A DNA stretch of 64,000 nt, from the NCBI GenBank assembly GCA_032209605.1, contig JASFXZ010000012.1, forward strand, positions 4,960,001-5,024,000, in the 5' to 3' direction. Within the stretch, counting starts at the first letter, position 1; each line of letters opens with the position of its first letter. The notes beneath the pieces are model-generated. The model was not told the origin of the DNA, made no database searches, and saw nothing but the letters and a program-made list of their open reading frames with translations. A program made the translations under genes and the position numbers. Shown piece after piece: positions 45,944 to 58,457 of this stretch. The stretch is from Mactromeris polynyma (taxonomy: Eukaryota; Mollusca; Bivalvia; Venerida; Mactridae).

Positions 45944-47640
45944 CATCAATGTATCATAACTGAACGAATGCAGTATATGGAATGTGAATAATTTCAAATA
46001 TTTAATGGAATTAAAAGCATAACTAGATGCGTTCATAGGACACGGATGCCCCTCCCCCTTTCTATAGATCTTTAAGTCGAAAAAGTGCCATAACCAATAT
46101 TTCGCACGGACGGACAGGGCTAATGCTTTATGTCCTTTCGCCATTTTTCTGTATGGAATTTCTACTTACTAAGACTTCTTTAATATAATAATGTATATTT
46201 CCATGGAATTAACCGGGTGTAGAACTATCCGGTGAAATAAAAATTATGTTGCCAAATAACAAAACTAATCATATACAAAAATATTTGTAAATACAATGTA
46301 TACTGCTGAACGTTTGCTATGCGGTCTGGTTTCACAAAAATATAACTAATACACGTATTTCAAAATAAAAATCCATAACACGCAAGCTCTGACTTAACGG
46401 TGATGGATTATGTATCTGAAAACATCATTTGACAAACTATGGTCAAGATTAGTATCTGATTGCCCACACGAAAAGCTTTCAACAAACTAAAGACAATGCA
46501 AGATACTACCACACATTGTATTCACAATAGACAGTCGAAACACATCAGCGATTATAATAGGCCTTAAAACAATCTGTATCCTGGTTCGGACTTCAATGCA
46601 AAGCTTTACGAAGTTTTTGTATAGGTAAGCTATTGTCCAATCGCTGATAGAATCTCATTCCCCTCTCAAACAAAGACACAGCATGTACACACCTCTAGTT
46701 ATATGACAAAGGTAGATAACATAAGGACTAAAATGTCAGCAAAATGTCCGGTCAAACCAACACTAAGACTCATGAACATGGACTTCGAAATGTTCACAAC
46801 AAAGCCAGGATCGTAACTGAATTTATACATACGCATAGAATCTTAAAGGGAGAGGGTCCCCTTATATAGTCGCCTTGTCATTTCATGAAAAAAGCAAATG
46901 TAAATACAAATAATAATAGTGATAAAATCATAGCACTGAAGGCCCCATTCACAGATCGGGAAGATTTGTTAGAAGAAAATGGAGGAGGCACACACAGAAA
47001 TGGGACACAAAAATAAGACGCGCATTGAATAAGAAAATGATGAATGGTCATGCAAATCATGTACCTTAACCAATTGGGAAAATTAAAAAGAATGCAAACA
47101 ATATATTTATCACCGTATATAACACTCTAAATATGTGATCATATCGTTTCACCACTAAGTATGTTTTTACCTATTTTTGCTAGAGGTCTGGAAGGAGTCA
47201 AGAAGGATAGACTCGTAAGCGGGTACCAAATTATTATTATTCGACAATCTCTTGATACACTTGAAGGGCACGAGCCCCGCATGACTCGACCGACTGATTG
47301 ATACAGAGCAGAACATGCATCTCGTTTAGCAACCGATTAAATTCGAACTATGATGCGAAACTTTGTAGTCTTTAAACGCTTTCCTCGACTCTTATTAAAG
47401 TACCAAAGAACGGTGTGTATACTTAGGCTTGATAATTGTACATTGTGTTACGAACACCCATTGATCAATATTGTAAGAAATACACTTGATTCATATACAA
47501 TTCAAACAACAAGCCATCGCAATGCACCATAAATATTGTTGAAGCATTGTGTAAGTACACACAGGCGCCAGGCATCCATCATTTTTTCTCCTGAACTCAT
47601 TCCAATCATCAACAACGTTTAGAGGTCCAAAGCCAAATAA
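45944..47640. other. Intergenic, no gene seen
   Basis: Ordinary AT-rich sequence. No repeat partner elsewhere in the window was noticed. Confidence 0.45.
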
Positions 47641-47651
47641 TTAATCAGTTG

Positions 47652-49975
47652 TCCTGTAAATGTCATCATGGTAAAGTCGTCCTGTAAATGTCATTATGAT
47701 ACATACATACTGTAAATGTCATTATGGTACAGTCGTCCGGTAAATGGCATCATGGTACAGTCGTCCTGTAAATGTCATCATGGTACAGTCATTCTATAAA
47801 TGTCATCATGGGACAGTCGGCCTGTAAATGTCATCATGGTACAGTCGTACTGTAAATGTCATCATGATACAGTCGTACTGTAAATGTCATCATGGTATAG
47901 TCGTCCTGTAAATGTCATCATGGTACAGTCGTACTGTAAATGTCATCATGGTACAGTCGTCCTGATAATGTCATCATGGTACAGTCGTCCTGTAAATGTC
48001 ATTATGATACATACATACTGTAAATGTCATTATGATACATACATACTGTAAATGTCATCATGGTAAAGTCGTCCTGTAAATGTCATTATGATACATACAT
48101 ACTGTAAATGTCATTATGGTACAGTCGTCCGGTAAATGGCATCATGGTACAGTCGTCCTGTAAATGTCATTATGATACATACATACTGTAAATGTCATTA
48201 TGGTACAGTCGTCCGGTAAATGGCATCATGGTACAGTCGTCCTGTAAATGTCATCATGGTACAGTCATTCTATAAATGTCATCATGGGACAGTCGGCCTG
48301 TAAATGTCATCATGGTACAGTCGTACTGTAAATGTCATCATGGTACAGTCGTACTGTAAATGTCATCATGGTACAGTCGGCCTGTAAATGTCATCATGGT
48401 ACAGTCGGCCTGTAAATGTCATCATGGTACAGTCGTACTGTAAATGTCATCATGATACAGTCGTACTGTAAATGTCATCATGATACAGTCGTACTGTAAA
48501 TGTCACCATGGTACAGTCGTACTGTAAATGTCATCATGGTACAGTCGTACTGTAAATGTCATCATGATACAGTCGTACTGTAAATGTCACCATGATACAG
48601 TCGTACTGTAAATGTCATCATGATACAGTCGTACTGTAAATGTCATCATGGTACAGTCGTACTGTAAATGTCACCATGATACAGTCGTACTGTAAATGTC
48701 ATCATGGTACAGTCGTACTGTAAATGTCACCATGATACAGTCGTACTGTAAATGTCATCATGGTACAGTCGTACTGTAAATGTCATCATGATACAGTCGT
48801 ACTGTAAATGTCACCATGGTACAGTCGTACTGTAAATGTCATCATGGTACAGTCGTACTGTAAATGTCATCATGGTACAGTCGTCCTGTAAATGTCATCA
48901 TGGTACAGTCGTACTGTAAATGTCATCATGATACAGTCGGCCTGTAAATATCATCATGGTACAGTCGTACTGTAAATGTCATCATGGGACAGTCGGCCTG
49001 TAAATGTCATCATGGTACAGTCGTCCTGTAAATGTCATCATGATACAGTCGTCCTGTAAATGTCATCATGATACAGTCGTACTGTAAATGTCACCATGGT
49101 ACAGTCGTACTGTAAATGTAATCATGGTACAGTCGTACTGTAAATGTCATCATGGTACAGTCGTCCTGTAAATGGCATCATGGTACAGTCGTACTGTAAA
49201 TGTCATCATGATACAGTCGTACTGTAAATGTCATCATGGTACAGTCGTACTGTAAATGTCATCATGGTACAGTCGTCCTGTAAATGTCATCATGGTACAG
49301 TCGTCCTGTTAAATGTCATCATGGTACAGTCGTACTGTAAATGTCATCATGGTACAGTCGTCCTGTTAAATGTCACCATGATTTAGTCGTCCTGTAAATG
49401 TCACCATGATTCAGTCGTCCTGTAAATGTCACCATGATACAGTCGTCCTGTTAAATGTCACCATGATTTAGTCGTCCTGTAAATGTCACCATGATTCAGT
49501 CGTCCTGTAAATGTCACCATGATACAGTCGTCCTGTAAATGTCACCATGATACAGTCGTCCTGTTAAATGTCACCATGATTCAGTCGTCCTGTAAATGTC
49601 ACCATGATACAGTCGTCCTGTTAAATGTCACCATGATTTAGTCGTCCTGTAAATGTCACCATGATTCAGTCGTCCTGTAAATGTCACCATGATACAGTCG
49701 TCCTGTTAAATGTTACCATGATTTAGTCGTCCTGTAAATGTCACCATGATACAGTCGTCCTGTTAAATGTCACCATGATTCAGTCGTCCTGTAAATGTCA
49801 TCATGGTACAGTCGTCGTGTAAATGTCATCATGATACAGTCGTCCTGTTAAATGTCACCATGATTCAGTCGTCCTGTAAATGTCATCATGGTACAGTCGT
49901 CCTGTTAAATGTCACCATGATTCAGTCGTCCTGTAAATGTCATCATGGTACAGTCGTCGTGTAAATGTCACCATG
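47652..49975 (+). repeat. 28-bp minisatellite, about 83 units, with higher-order blocks
   Basis: Unit GTAAATGTCATCATGGTACA plus GTCGTCCT. Variants are GTACT or GGCCT in place of GTCCT, CATCATGA, CACCATGA, and a 29-bp form with TGTTAAATG. The block TGATACATACATACTGTAAA through GGTAAATGGCATCATGG recurs at about 47697, 48086 and 48164. The CACCATGATT form is confined to the right third (after 49360). Confidence 0.92.
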
Positions 49976-52139
49976 GTACAAAATGACAAATGTATGTTAC
50001 ATGTATTTCTTTATGCATGTGTTCCGAAATAATCATGTTTTGTTAGTGCTCATGCGTGCACCTGAACTCGGTGTGTTACGTTTGACATACCACAACGTCA
50101 ATAATATTACAAAACACCACTTGTGCTAGACTGCAGACGCAACTATTTTGTTTTAAGCATTTTGAGGATAGAACAAACCGGAAGGAAGGTCACTTTTGTA
50201 ACAATGTCTCAACCCTTGCATCCATCCCATACTCAATAACTATCCCTGGTATTTGAGTAATGAGTATGCCTATGTATTGTTTGACTCATTAGTAATTTAC
50301 AAACAATCTTTTCTACATTGCTCGTTGCTAGAATAACAAACTCGATCTGCAACAGTGAAAATGTCCGCGAATCTAACCCGGACATCCGGGATGGCAGCCC
50401 AGCGATCTACCAACTGAGCTAACAAGGCGGGGATAAGAGTGACACAAAAACAAGCCATGCTAGAATAATGCTGCACATGACAAAAAGACGTGATCAAGAT
50501 ATTACATAACATAGAATAATAAAAAGCGGAGAGCATTCCATACGATCATTGTTTCGCAGACACGTTGCATTTTTGCGTATATTTGTTCAAACATTTCATT
50601 CATATTTGTGTACGAATATATTTGTCTTTGCAAACTAATGTGTTTTGTTAACATACTACCGTAGTATACCGGTGGTTTACATTCAATTAATCGCACTGCA
50701 TGAACCAGGATATTAATACATTTACCATTGTAATCCGACACTAAACCTTTGTATTGTTTAACTTTGGTAAAGTTCATGGGTATTTTAAGATTAAACATTA
50801 GTAACTACCATTTGTCTCTAAATTGAAACACTATCAGGCGCGTATCCAGACATATGCACGTGCGCCAATGCGTACAATTCGTCAGAAAAAAGTGAAACAA
50901 AAGTTCCAAAAATGTAATAAAAACTGAAGGTTGAGAGGGAGGGGTTATATGCAAATTCGCCCGAATATATCAGTCGTTTGACACTGTAATTTAAGTTAGT
51001 ATGCCAATGGCAAAGAAAATGCCATATTAACACTGAAATATAGCATGAAAACACAGAATTTGCCTCCTAATTTTCAAAATATTCTAGGGGCAGACCACCA
51101 AACGCCCACCCGCGGGAGGGGGCCCCCCTCTCACGCCTATCCCCCATTCGCAGCCGTGTTGCTCTTTTCGCACCTACGATGCTCACACTTGGCGTACACT
51201 TCAAAACCGCCCTTGTCTATGTTTCCGCTGTTTTTCATATCTTGTCACGGTGTATGATATTATTCCGACGTGGATCACACCGAATAGATCAAAGGACTGA
51301 AGGTTCTTAGAGGCGCTTCCATGACAAGACTGCACGTTTTCCATATTATCGTATTACAAATAATGCTCGACTATTCGGATAAACTCATACGACCAAAATG
51401 ACACAAATAATCCAGAAAAGCCGTTTATATCAAGACTCCGCCATTCCAAAATTGGTATATCCCTGACAAATCAGCCATTATAATCCTCAAATATATAAAA
51501 TGATCAGAGGACTTTATATGTACTATTTTCTTGAGACGATGAATATGGCGGTACTTCGAGAAGACCATCCGGATGAAGATGATAGCAATGAGACGCTAAA
51601 TTGCCTCAACAAAACGACCGTCCTCACGATGTACGTACATAACGCTAGGCCTCACGTATTTGACCGCTAATGTTGGCGAAAATATGACATATTTCAATTA
51701 TTAGTTTAGCGTACAACCATCGTCGATACAATTAACTTAAATGACCAGTCCTACGAAACGTCTGCACTTCTGTATTTGCTGAAAGAATTTTGATTGTAAT
51801 TAGTTGGTTAACTAGTGGCAGAAATATACCACCATATACTTTAATATTGCTGCAACACTTATCATAACATCGGCACTGACGTATTCAGACATATGTTTAT
51901 GAAGGGATTCTTATGCCATTATATAACACAGTTTTTAATGGAATGGTGTATTGTGATCGTGATCCAAAACGGTGAATGTAAAACCGGCGTTTTAATGGCA
52001 AGTGGAAAATCCCTTCATCATAAATACGTGCGGATGAAATGTTGCGTTTCTGGTTGATTTCAATAATTTGTTTTGTAAATGTATACGCTGCGTGTAGCAG
52101 ATCTTGTGAACGTATTGGTCAATGCCGGTCATGTGATCT
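49976..52139. other. Intergenic, no convincing gene
   Basis: Includes the tRNA-like stretch at 50378-50445. A short frame at 51540-51662 (MNMAVLREDHPDEDDSN) has acidic, protein-like composition but no matching splice partner. Confidence 0.4.
50378..50445 (-). other. tRNA-like sequence (Gly-GCC-like, degenerate)
   Basis: Minus strand: TTGTTAGCTCAGTTGGTAGA is a good A box region; the anticodon loop CTGCCAT sits on a CTGGG/CCCGG stem; the T arm TCCGGGTTAGATTCGCGGA has lost pairing. The acceptor stem does not pair. tRNA pseudogene or SINE head. Confidence 0.4.
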
Positions 52140-52290
52140 CCTTAGTTGTTTTTATGGTCGTACAGACCATCCCGTGCACCACTATTTCCAAAGTGTACCC
52201 TAGCACCTCCTCGATGCCTAATAAGTTTTCCCAGGGTCTGTGTGGGGAGGCATTGTATTGTGCATGCGGCGTTCCCTGTAATTATCTAAT
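52140..52290 (+). repeat. Dispersed repeat family F, copy 3
   Basis: ACAGACCATCCCGTGCACCA, TACCCTAGCACCTCCTC, GGTCTGTGTGGGGAGGCATT and GGCGTTCCCTGTAATTA match 30040 and 32065. Confidence 0.65.
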
Positions 52291-53015
52291 CTCACGTCAT
52301 ACATATTGTTACTGCAGATTTTGAAAATGAGTTGTTATGATTTATTGATTAAGCATTACAATAATGCTTACTTTTTATGTTTTCTCTTCATTTTGTAATA
52401 GTTTATGCATGTATGAAGGCCTCTTGTTAGATAAGTTTATGTATGTATATTTTTATGTATGTCCGTTTGTATTAACTTTAGAACGGTTGTAAACAAGTTA
52501 AGGTAGCCAGCCAATAAACACATTGATTTACAAACGATTGACTTATAGACATTGTATTCACAATAACGGTATACTTAACTAATTTTGAATCGGTAGTATA
52601 CAAAATAAATCGCCACCAATTTTTATAGTATTCTAATAACCACAAAAATGCTTCAGGACTATGTCATTCCATTTTAGTCACCAAATTTTAGCAATGACCG
52701 TTTTGTTGCATTTGGAACTTAAAGAATAAATATTCAGGTTACCCTAGATGTTAGTATTTCATGTAGTATATCCAGTCATCCATATTGAAGGCGTCATGGA
52801 ATGTCATGAATGACATAGTCCTTAACACTTTGCAGGCTTGAAACATCTCATGAATCAATCTTGGTAAATCCAATTCAGAAAACCAGAAACTCACCATTTA
52901 CTTATATAAATATATCATTGAAATTCAAAACATCATCGTAAGGTTTGATATTTGGAAACTTTGAAATATTAATTTGAAAATTTCAGCCTATTGACATATG
53001 CGTATTATTCGTGTT

Positions 53016-53282
53016 TTACCGATTCCAATTTTCTTTAATCGTGTTAAGGACATTAGTGATTCTAATACAGTCATGTTTTGAGGAACACGAAAAATCGGTC
53101 AATGGCGCTACCGGTGGTTTCTTTTCAATCATTGCGTGATTCCCATTGTTTGGCTTGGTAAATCCATGAAACAACGGCTTAATGTGAACATTACTGCTAA
53201 ACTTGTGTGGCATTATGGCACTATGGTAGTTTATAACCTTCAATTCTGTTTCCCAAGTATCCAAAACAATAGATAAATGCAA
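53016..53282 (-). CDS. Unidentified ORF, left duplicate (possible exon)
   Basis: Minus strand, ends LNTIKENWNR and a stop. Contains SSNVHIKPLFHGFTKPNNGN and MIEKKPPVAPLTDFSCSSKH. The partner at 61638 keeps the same frame although the copies differ by indels of 15 and 39 bp, all multiples of three. No ATG opens the frame near its 5' end, so it would be an internal or terminal exon. No domain recognised. Small, and could be chance. Confidence 0.3.
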   Translation of the reverse strand: MHLSIVLDTWETELKVINYHSAIMPHKFSSNVHIKPLFHGFTKPNNGNHAMIEKKPPVAPLTDFSCSSKHDCIRITNVLNTIKENWNR

Positions 53283-54261
53283 TAATATTCATATTGCTAA
53301 TTAAAACCTATTTTTGCATGATTTAAGCTCTAACCATCAAAGAAAAATGATTTGTGCTATTTGCCAATGTGGTAATATAATTTAAAACTATTTTGATTTA
53401 AAACATACAGAAAAGACATGCCTTTTTGCAATATGTTAATGAGATTGATATTGACATGAGTGAGAAGTTTTCATAGTGTACTCTATTCTACCGTATACCA
53501 TGCAGTTAGGCTTGAATGAGTAACAGATGAAAGACAAGTGTCCTCCTCACCCCTATGACCTAACAGATCCCAAAACCACACCGGAGAAAGGTCATTAAAT
53601 GATCACTTATAATTAATCTTCAATTCTTTACATCTTGGTTTTCAGTCCAAGGTCAACCTATTTCCTTGGTCTGTCCTGTTATGAATTCCTTCCCCCTTTT
53701 TGTCCCCTTCTGGTTCCACTCTCCTTCGGTGTTTTAAGTTAAATAGCCATAATAACAATTCCTTGTCGCCCGTTTTCCATAGGTGTTCGCCCCTGCAACT
53801 TCTTAACTCCTAGTGTCTTGTGTGCTGACGTTTCTCTGGGATCTCTGTAGGTGGCTTTGTCTACTTCATTTGGTGTACCATATACCAGCGTAATCTTTAA
53901 GTTGAGATCGGTGTCATATTCGTCTCTCAGACGTCAACACTGTATCTTCCAGTTATCAGGCTGTTGTAAACCTAGGACCAGTTTTCACTTATTTTGCATT
54001 GGAGCTTTCCGTCCCTTTTTTCAGCAGTATTTCAGTCATGTACGGCGACTAATTGACCTAGCCAGGGTTCATGGTTACCAACCTGTACTAGAATGTGTCA
54101 CTACAAGACTATAAGACTCCCGAAATGAATCACGACTGCTAGACAAATGATTGTGTGATCAATCTGCAAAAAGTGTGGAGAAAAAGACGCGGCCATGATT
54201 AGAGAAGGCAACATTCACAAATCAATACTTCCTTCGAAAGTCAAATTGTCGCGGTGAACAT

Positions 54262-54330
54262 ACGGGATCCTAGACCTCCATGTTGGCAGACAAGTGCGGT
54301 ACCGGCTCGGTTAACTGGCGTGGTCGTTTT
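54262..54330 (-). other. tRNA-like sequence, left duplicate
   Basis: Degenerate counterpart of 62898-62975; part of the B box region is deleted (GGATCCTAGACCTCC on + in place of GGACTCGATCCTACGATCTC). Confidence 0.35.
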
Positions 54331-54528
54331 TACTACATTAAATATCGTGCCACGATTGACGAGTTTCATCTGAATGTTTTTTCAAACTCCAAGTACACCA
54401 CTTGTATTTTAATGATTAAATAAATGAAGCCCCATACATTTTCAGTGAAACGAAAAATATCGAAATAAAAACTTTTACAGCAACATACATTTTGCTGACA
54501 TCTAATTTCTTTAGATAAGATATTATTA

Positions 54529-54991
54529 AGCCCCATTTTCACTGTCCCGGTTAAGGTCCCGGTATCTCCCGGTATCCGCGACATTTTTGCCGATAAATCA
54601 ATTGCATTCTCATATTCCCGACGTTGCCCCGGAGTGCCCCCCGGTGGCCCCCGTTGGTAACCGAATACTATATAAACCGGGATCATCCCCTGCTTATCAC
54701 GGAAGAGCCACGGTAGATACATGGCCCTGCACCGGCGTATACCGACATTGTGCCGGACATGCCCGGATCACGCCGGTTCTGGATATTTCTCCCGGTGTCT
54801 CCCAGTTGTATTAAACATTTTAAAACAACCCGGACAGTCTGCCGGATCGAGCCGGAAAAACAGGGTTCATTACGGATCATCCCGAACTTCTATGGTGCCG
54901 CCGCGGTTGTCTTCCCGGTTTGACAAGGTTTCTCCCGAACCATCATCCGGGGTGAACCGGGGCGCCAATCCGGGACAGTGAGAATGGGGCT
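54529..54991. mobile_element. PIF/Harbinger-like MITE, internally deleted copy
   Basis: Ends AGCCCCATTTTCACTGTCCC and GGGACAGTGAGAATGGGGCT are inverted; flanked by TTA on both sides (54526-54528, 54992-54994), the target duplication of PIF/Harbinger elements. The interior is packed with CCCGGT words and contains TATATAAA near 54669. 463 bp versus 668 bp at 63248; the losses lie between CCGGT direct repeats. Confidence 0.8.
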
Positions 54992-55016
54992 TTACATTTA
55001 AGTTGAAATGTGGCAT

Positions 55017-55420
55017 TTACAGTAAAACTTTGAACCTCGAACTGCGTCGGATCCAGCAATTAGTTCGAGCTATATATTGTTCGAGGCATCTATGGTATAA
55101 ATGTGTATGTACGAACTGACTGTTGCCGGTAACGAGTGTACTATGCATTATCAAAATAGTTAAGATAATAAATTTCGGGAAGAATTTATACCAGTTTTGA
55201 CGGAATTTGCTCAATAAAGTTTACACTTTTGTTCAAGAATTTTATGAAATGGTAGCTAGGGACAGCAACTCATGTTCGAGTGTTCGACCTATCTCTGTTC
55301 GAGTGATCTACTGTTAGACAATATGAAATACGAAGGAATTTCGCCGCGACTTAAGAACATGTTCGAGGTATCTACTGTGTTCGAGCCAAAACTGTTCGAG
55401 GTTTCGAATTTCTACTGTAC
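55017..55420. mobile_element. Foldback MITE, TACAGTA ends
   Basis: TACAGTAAAACTTTGAACCT at the left is mirrored by AGGTTTCGAATTTCTACTGTA at the right. TTCGAG and CTCGAA words are spread through it. About 400 bp with TA at both outer edges. The left 60 bp recur at 63940. Confidence 0.75.
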
Positions 55421-56674
55421 CATTTAATGAACTCTTCTACTTTAAACAGTATCGCGTTTATATGTAAACAATAGGCATTTACGGTAACATTGTTTAAATG
55501 AGCTTTAATTAAGTACAATATGACGTAATTATGATCGAAAACTCAGACTCTCTTCATTGCAATTGGTAGACATTACTATCCTAAAAGTTTTAATTAATTA
55601 AGTTAAGTATTGGCTATTCATTATTGGACGATGCTTTCAAGCTTTCGGATATATTGTTAAAAGCCATTAAAGCATCCGACAGTATGGTTTCATACGAAAC
55701 CATTTAAAGCTCTTACACGACTAACTTCCTACTTTAATAATGGTTTTGTTATTTCAGGTGTGAATGAGGGCTAATTACTTCTTTCAGTGGATAGTACATA
55801 CTTAATCTCTGACTATTGGTTTTTTACATGGACTGTGGTCAACCAAATAACCTATGAAATCAGCGATATATCCGGCTGAAGTGGACATAGTTGTCGATTG
55901 ACAAAAACCGGAAATTACAGACTGTTAAGTATTATGTATATGAAAAAGTATATTTTTAACCGATACTGGACTTTCCTCGGAAAAAAGGTGGGTTCCATAC
56001 ATTATATATATAATGTAGATTTTGAAAATATAAATAAGATATAGATTTACTATTCATATTTATCAAGAACTAATTGAGTTATAATCGTAGTTTAGTTTAT
56101 TTTATAGTCTGACAAATTTATAAAAAATGAATTTTTTAGCTGGTAAGCGATACTTGATGAAATTTTTATAACAGAACTTGTATTTCTTTCATAATGTTAA
56201 AACACATAGAGATTATTACAATGTATACTATATATGCAAACAAATATTTTTTCTTGAATTTTGACTCAGTAACTAATATTTATACCAAATTAGCGTATCA
56301 CCAAGGAGGCTAGTGGTCGAAGGGTAGAGCGTCTGATTACTGATTCCCCATGGCCATGGGTTCAAAACTCACCTTGTATAAGGTTGACAAGGGAATATCA
56401 TAATGTCTGAATTAGTACTGAGTAACACAGGAACGTGTCATTGAGAGTAATTAATATACGTTGCCATAACTTTTTTTCACATTCAATGTAAAACATTTAA
56501 GTTGATTACTATTCATACCATATGCTAATCATGTTGAAATACTGCTTATTATATGTCTCACAAGTAAGAATCGTGTTGAATTCTTGCTCTTTTATGTACG
56601 ATATCGGAATTAAAATATAGCACCTACAATTACTAAACAATATATAATAACTGTTAATAATTGTCATTTTTCAG
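55421..56674. other. Upstream of the secreted helical-protein gene
   Basis: Should contain the missing first exon or 5' flank of the gene at 56675, but no exon with an ATG, a good donor and phase 1 was found. A tRNA-like stretch at 56306-56380 (GTCGAAGGGTAGAGCGTCTG, later GGGTTCAAAACTC) is probably a SINE remnant. Confidence 0.35.
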
Positions 56675-56859
56675 TCTTATCAGTTTTTGTCGGCTGTTTG
56701 ACACTGGCATTGTCCTATCATCAGAATGTATGCGGAGGAAACCTACGGCGCCATCTGGCGGTGAACCAAAGCCGCCACAATGATAGACGTTCTCTTCGCG
56801 TTATCACCAGGACGTTCCATACAGCCAGAGAAATGTCTAAGTCAATCATATCCTATTAT
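56675..56859 (+). CDS. Secreted helical (cytokine-like) protein, exon A
   Basis: Acceptor TTGTCATTTTTCAG (AG at 56673-56674), donor GTAAGT at 56860, ending in phase 0. Two leading bases imply an upstream exon with the start codon (phase 1). 61 residues: a hydrophobic stretch LSVFVGCLTLALS that looks like the rest of a signal peptide, then CGGNLRRHLAVNQSRHNDRR, then the first part of an amphipathic helix (SLRVITRTFHTAREMSKSII). Joined to exons B and C it gives 216 residues, near the size of LIF/CNTF/CLCF1. I see no sequence motif that proves the family; identity is inferred from layout. Confidence 0.6.
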
Positions 56860-57500
56860 GTAAGTACTCGTTTATTCGACAACCGTCTATCCGAATACTT
56901 GGTACCATCCGAAATAAACTTTTATTACAAATAATTTATATTGTTCTGTATGACATAAGAGAATACAATTCGAAATCTCATTCAATGCAGCACTGCCAAT
57001 ATTGGTAAATTGTTCAGCAAAGACACGAGGGATCCTGACATTAATATTAATGATAAACGTAACCGAAGTGTTGTTCTGTATTCCCCTGTAGTACAAATGT
57101 ATATACATACAGCATTATACTAAACTTGAACAGACGTAATGACCTATTTGCCAAACGACTCTGTCCATTCATATCGACCTTTAACATATGTTAATCGGTA
57201 TGTAAGTAGAAGTTTAAATATTCGCACTAAAACTAGTTACCGGTACATGTAGTCCTGTCTTCATTTTGAAATTATCATACGAAAGAAACACAAGAATAAA
57301 ACAACTGGTGGAATTTGAATAGGTTCCAGCTTTGACAAAATACAGCTTGATTAATTTAGTATAAGTAGATCTTATTCTATATAGTAGTTATTCACATTAC
57401 AGAGCCGAAAACAAATATAATATGTGTTCGTCCTAGTTCTTAAGTTTGCATTAGACGTTTCCCTGTGGTTAAGCATTGTTCTTTATTTCAATACTTTTAG

Positions 57501-57605
57501 GTAAATACAATGCATGTTTTAAAAGACGAAATCACGCAATCCGACACTGTTTGCGCAGGCGCAATTTTACCGGAAACAGCAAACGTTGTCGCATCTGCTG
57601 ACACG
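57501..57605 (+). CDS. Secreted helical (cytokine-like) protein, exon B
   Basis: Acceptor ATACTTTTAG, donor GTATGT at 57606; phase 0 on both sides; exactly 35 codons. VNTMHVLKDEI continues the first helix. The rest (QSDTVCAGAILPETANVVAS) is a loop of about 25 residues with one cysteine, corresponding to the long A-B loop expected in an up-up-down-down bundle. Confidence 0.6.
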
Positions 57606-58014
57606 GTATGTCTTAGATAATATTTTCATATTGATAGAATTTGTTTATTTATTGTATATAAACTGTCATATATACAAGAATGGGGTTTATATATCAAATT
57701 TATATGATATAAACGATCTGAATTCAGTCTAAATTCGAAGGTTTAAATGTGGATTGTATTACAAGTGGTGTAATGAAACGACATGACTGTGTTAAAACAC
57801 AACGAGAGAATCTAAGCGAAAGAAGTTAATCTGCACAAAAGTCAAGAAGCCGATAATCTTGTTTCGCTTTGACACTTTACTAGTTTATACATCTGAATAT
57901 AATTGTTGACTGTCTATCTGCTAGTTATCGAATGGCTGGTTGTTGGAGCCTGGACAAATCAATTAAGTATTGGTTTTTATACAATAGGATTAATTAAATA
58001 ATATAAAAAACAAG

Positions 58015-58322
58015 GACTATCTTGAACAGAGATGATCGGCGCAATTTGAAGGTTAAGATTTGTTGTGCAACATAAACAAAATCCGAGACATTGCGATTGC
58101 TGGTCACTCCAGATCCAAAATGGATTTCGGAAAATTCACCGAAATTCAGTGGATTTCAATAAGGTAACGTACCCTTTATCGAAAGGTTAACCAATCCGCG
58201 TCAAGGTTACAAACGTTGTTCGGTTGAAGAGAAATGCCTTGGTGGTTAACGTTAGATTTGATTGGTTTACACAATTCTGATATACAAATAGCAAAACCAT
58301 GTTACTAGCTGCGCCGAAAAAC
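58015..58322 (+). repeat. Dispersed repeat family G, copy 3 (in the last intron)
   Basis: CGGCGCAATTTGAAGGTTAA, CCAAAATGGATTTCGG, TTTATCGAAAGGTTAACCAA and AACCATGTTACTAGCTGCGC match 43865-44150. It lies between exons B and C of the helical-protein gene. Confidence 0.85.
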
Positions 58323-58457
58323 TTAAAATGTAACAGAATTAGCGATTGACTCGATTAAACGTTGTTTCCACATTCCTAATGTAACAGAGATTTTGACATA
58401 TCAGGAAACCATAAAGTTACACTTAGTGGTAAATAAAGCTTGTTTATTTTATTTCAG

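Larger units (their letters stand above)
52515..55073 (+). repeat. Large direct duplication, left copy
   Basis: From AAACACATTGATTTACAAAC onward this block matches 61140-64000 almost base for base, apart from small and medium indels. It includes a whole MITE (54529-54991) and the start of a foldback element (55017). The match is at least 2.56 kb and continues to the window's end in the other copy. Either a segmental duplication or two copies of a long dispersed element. Confidence 0.93.

Noticed and set aside
51540..51662. Short acidic ORF (MNMAVLREDHPDEDDSN) as first exon of the helical-protein gene
   Set aside because: Available donors leave phase 2 or 0, not the phase 1 required by exon A at 56675, and the peptide is not a signal sequence.
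53851..54114. 87-codon + strand ORF in the left duplicate
   Set aside because: The equivalent frame in the right duplicate (62505) is broken by a frameshift, so it is not conserved.
55935..55990. ATG-containing stretch (MYMKKYIF...) as first exon of the helical-protein gene
   Set aside because: The only nearby donor is weak (GTGGGT) and gives phase 0, so the frame does not join exon A.
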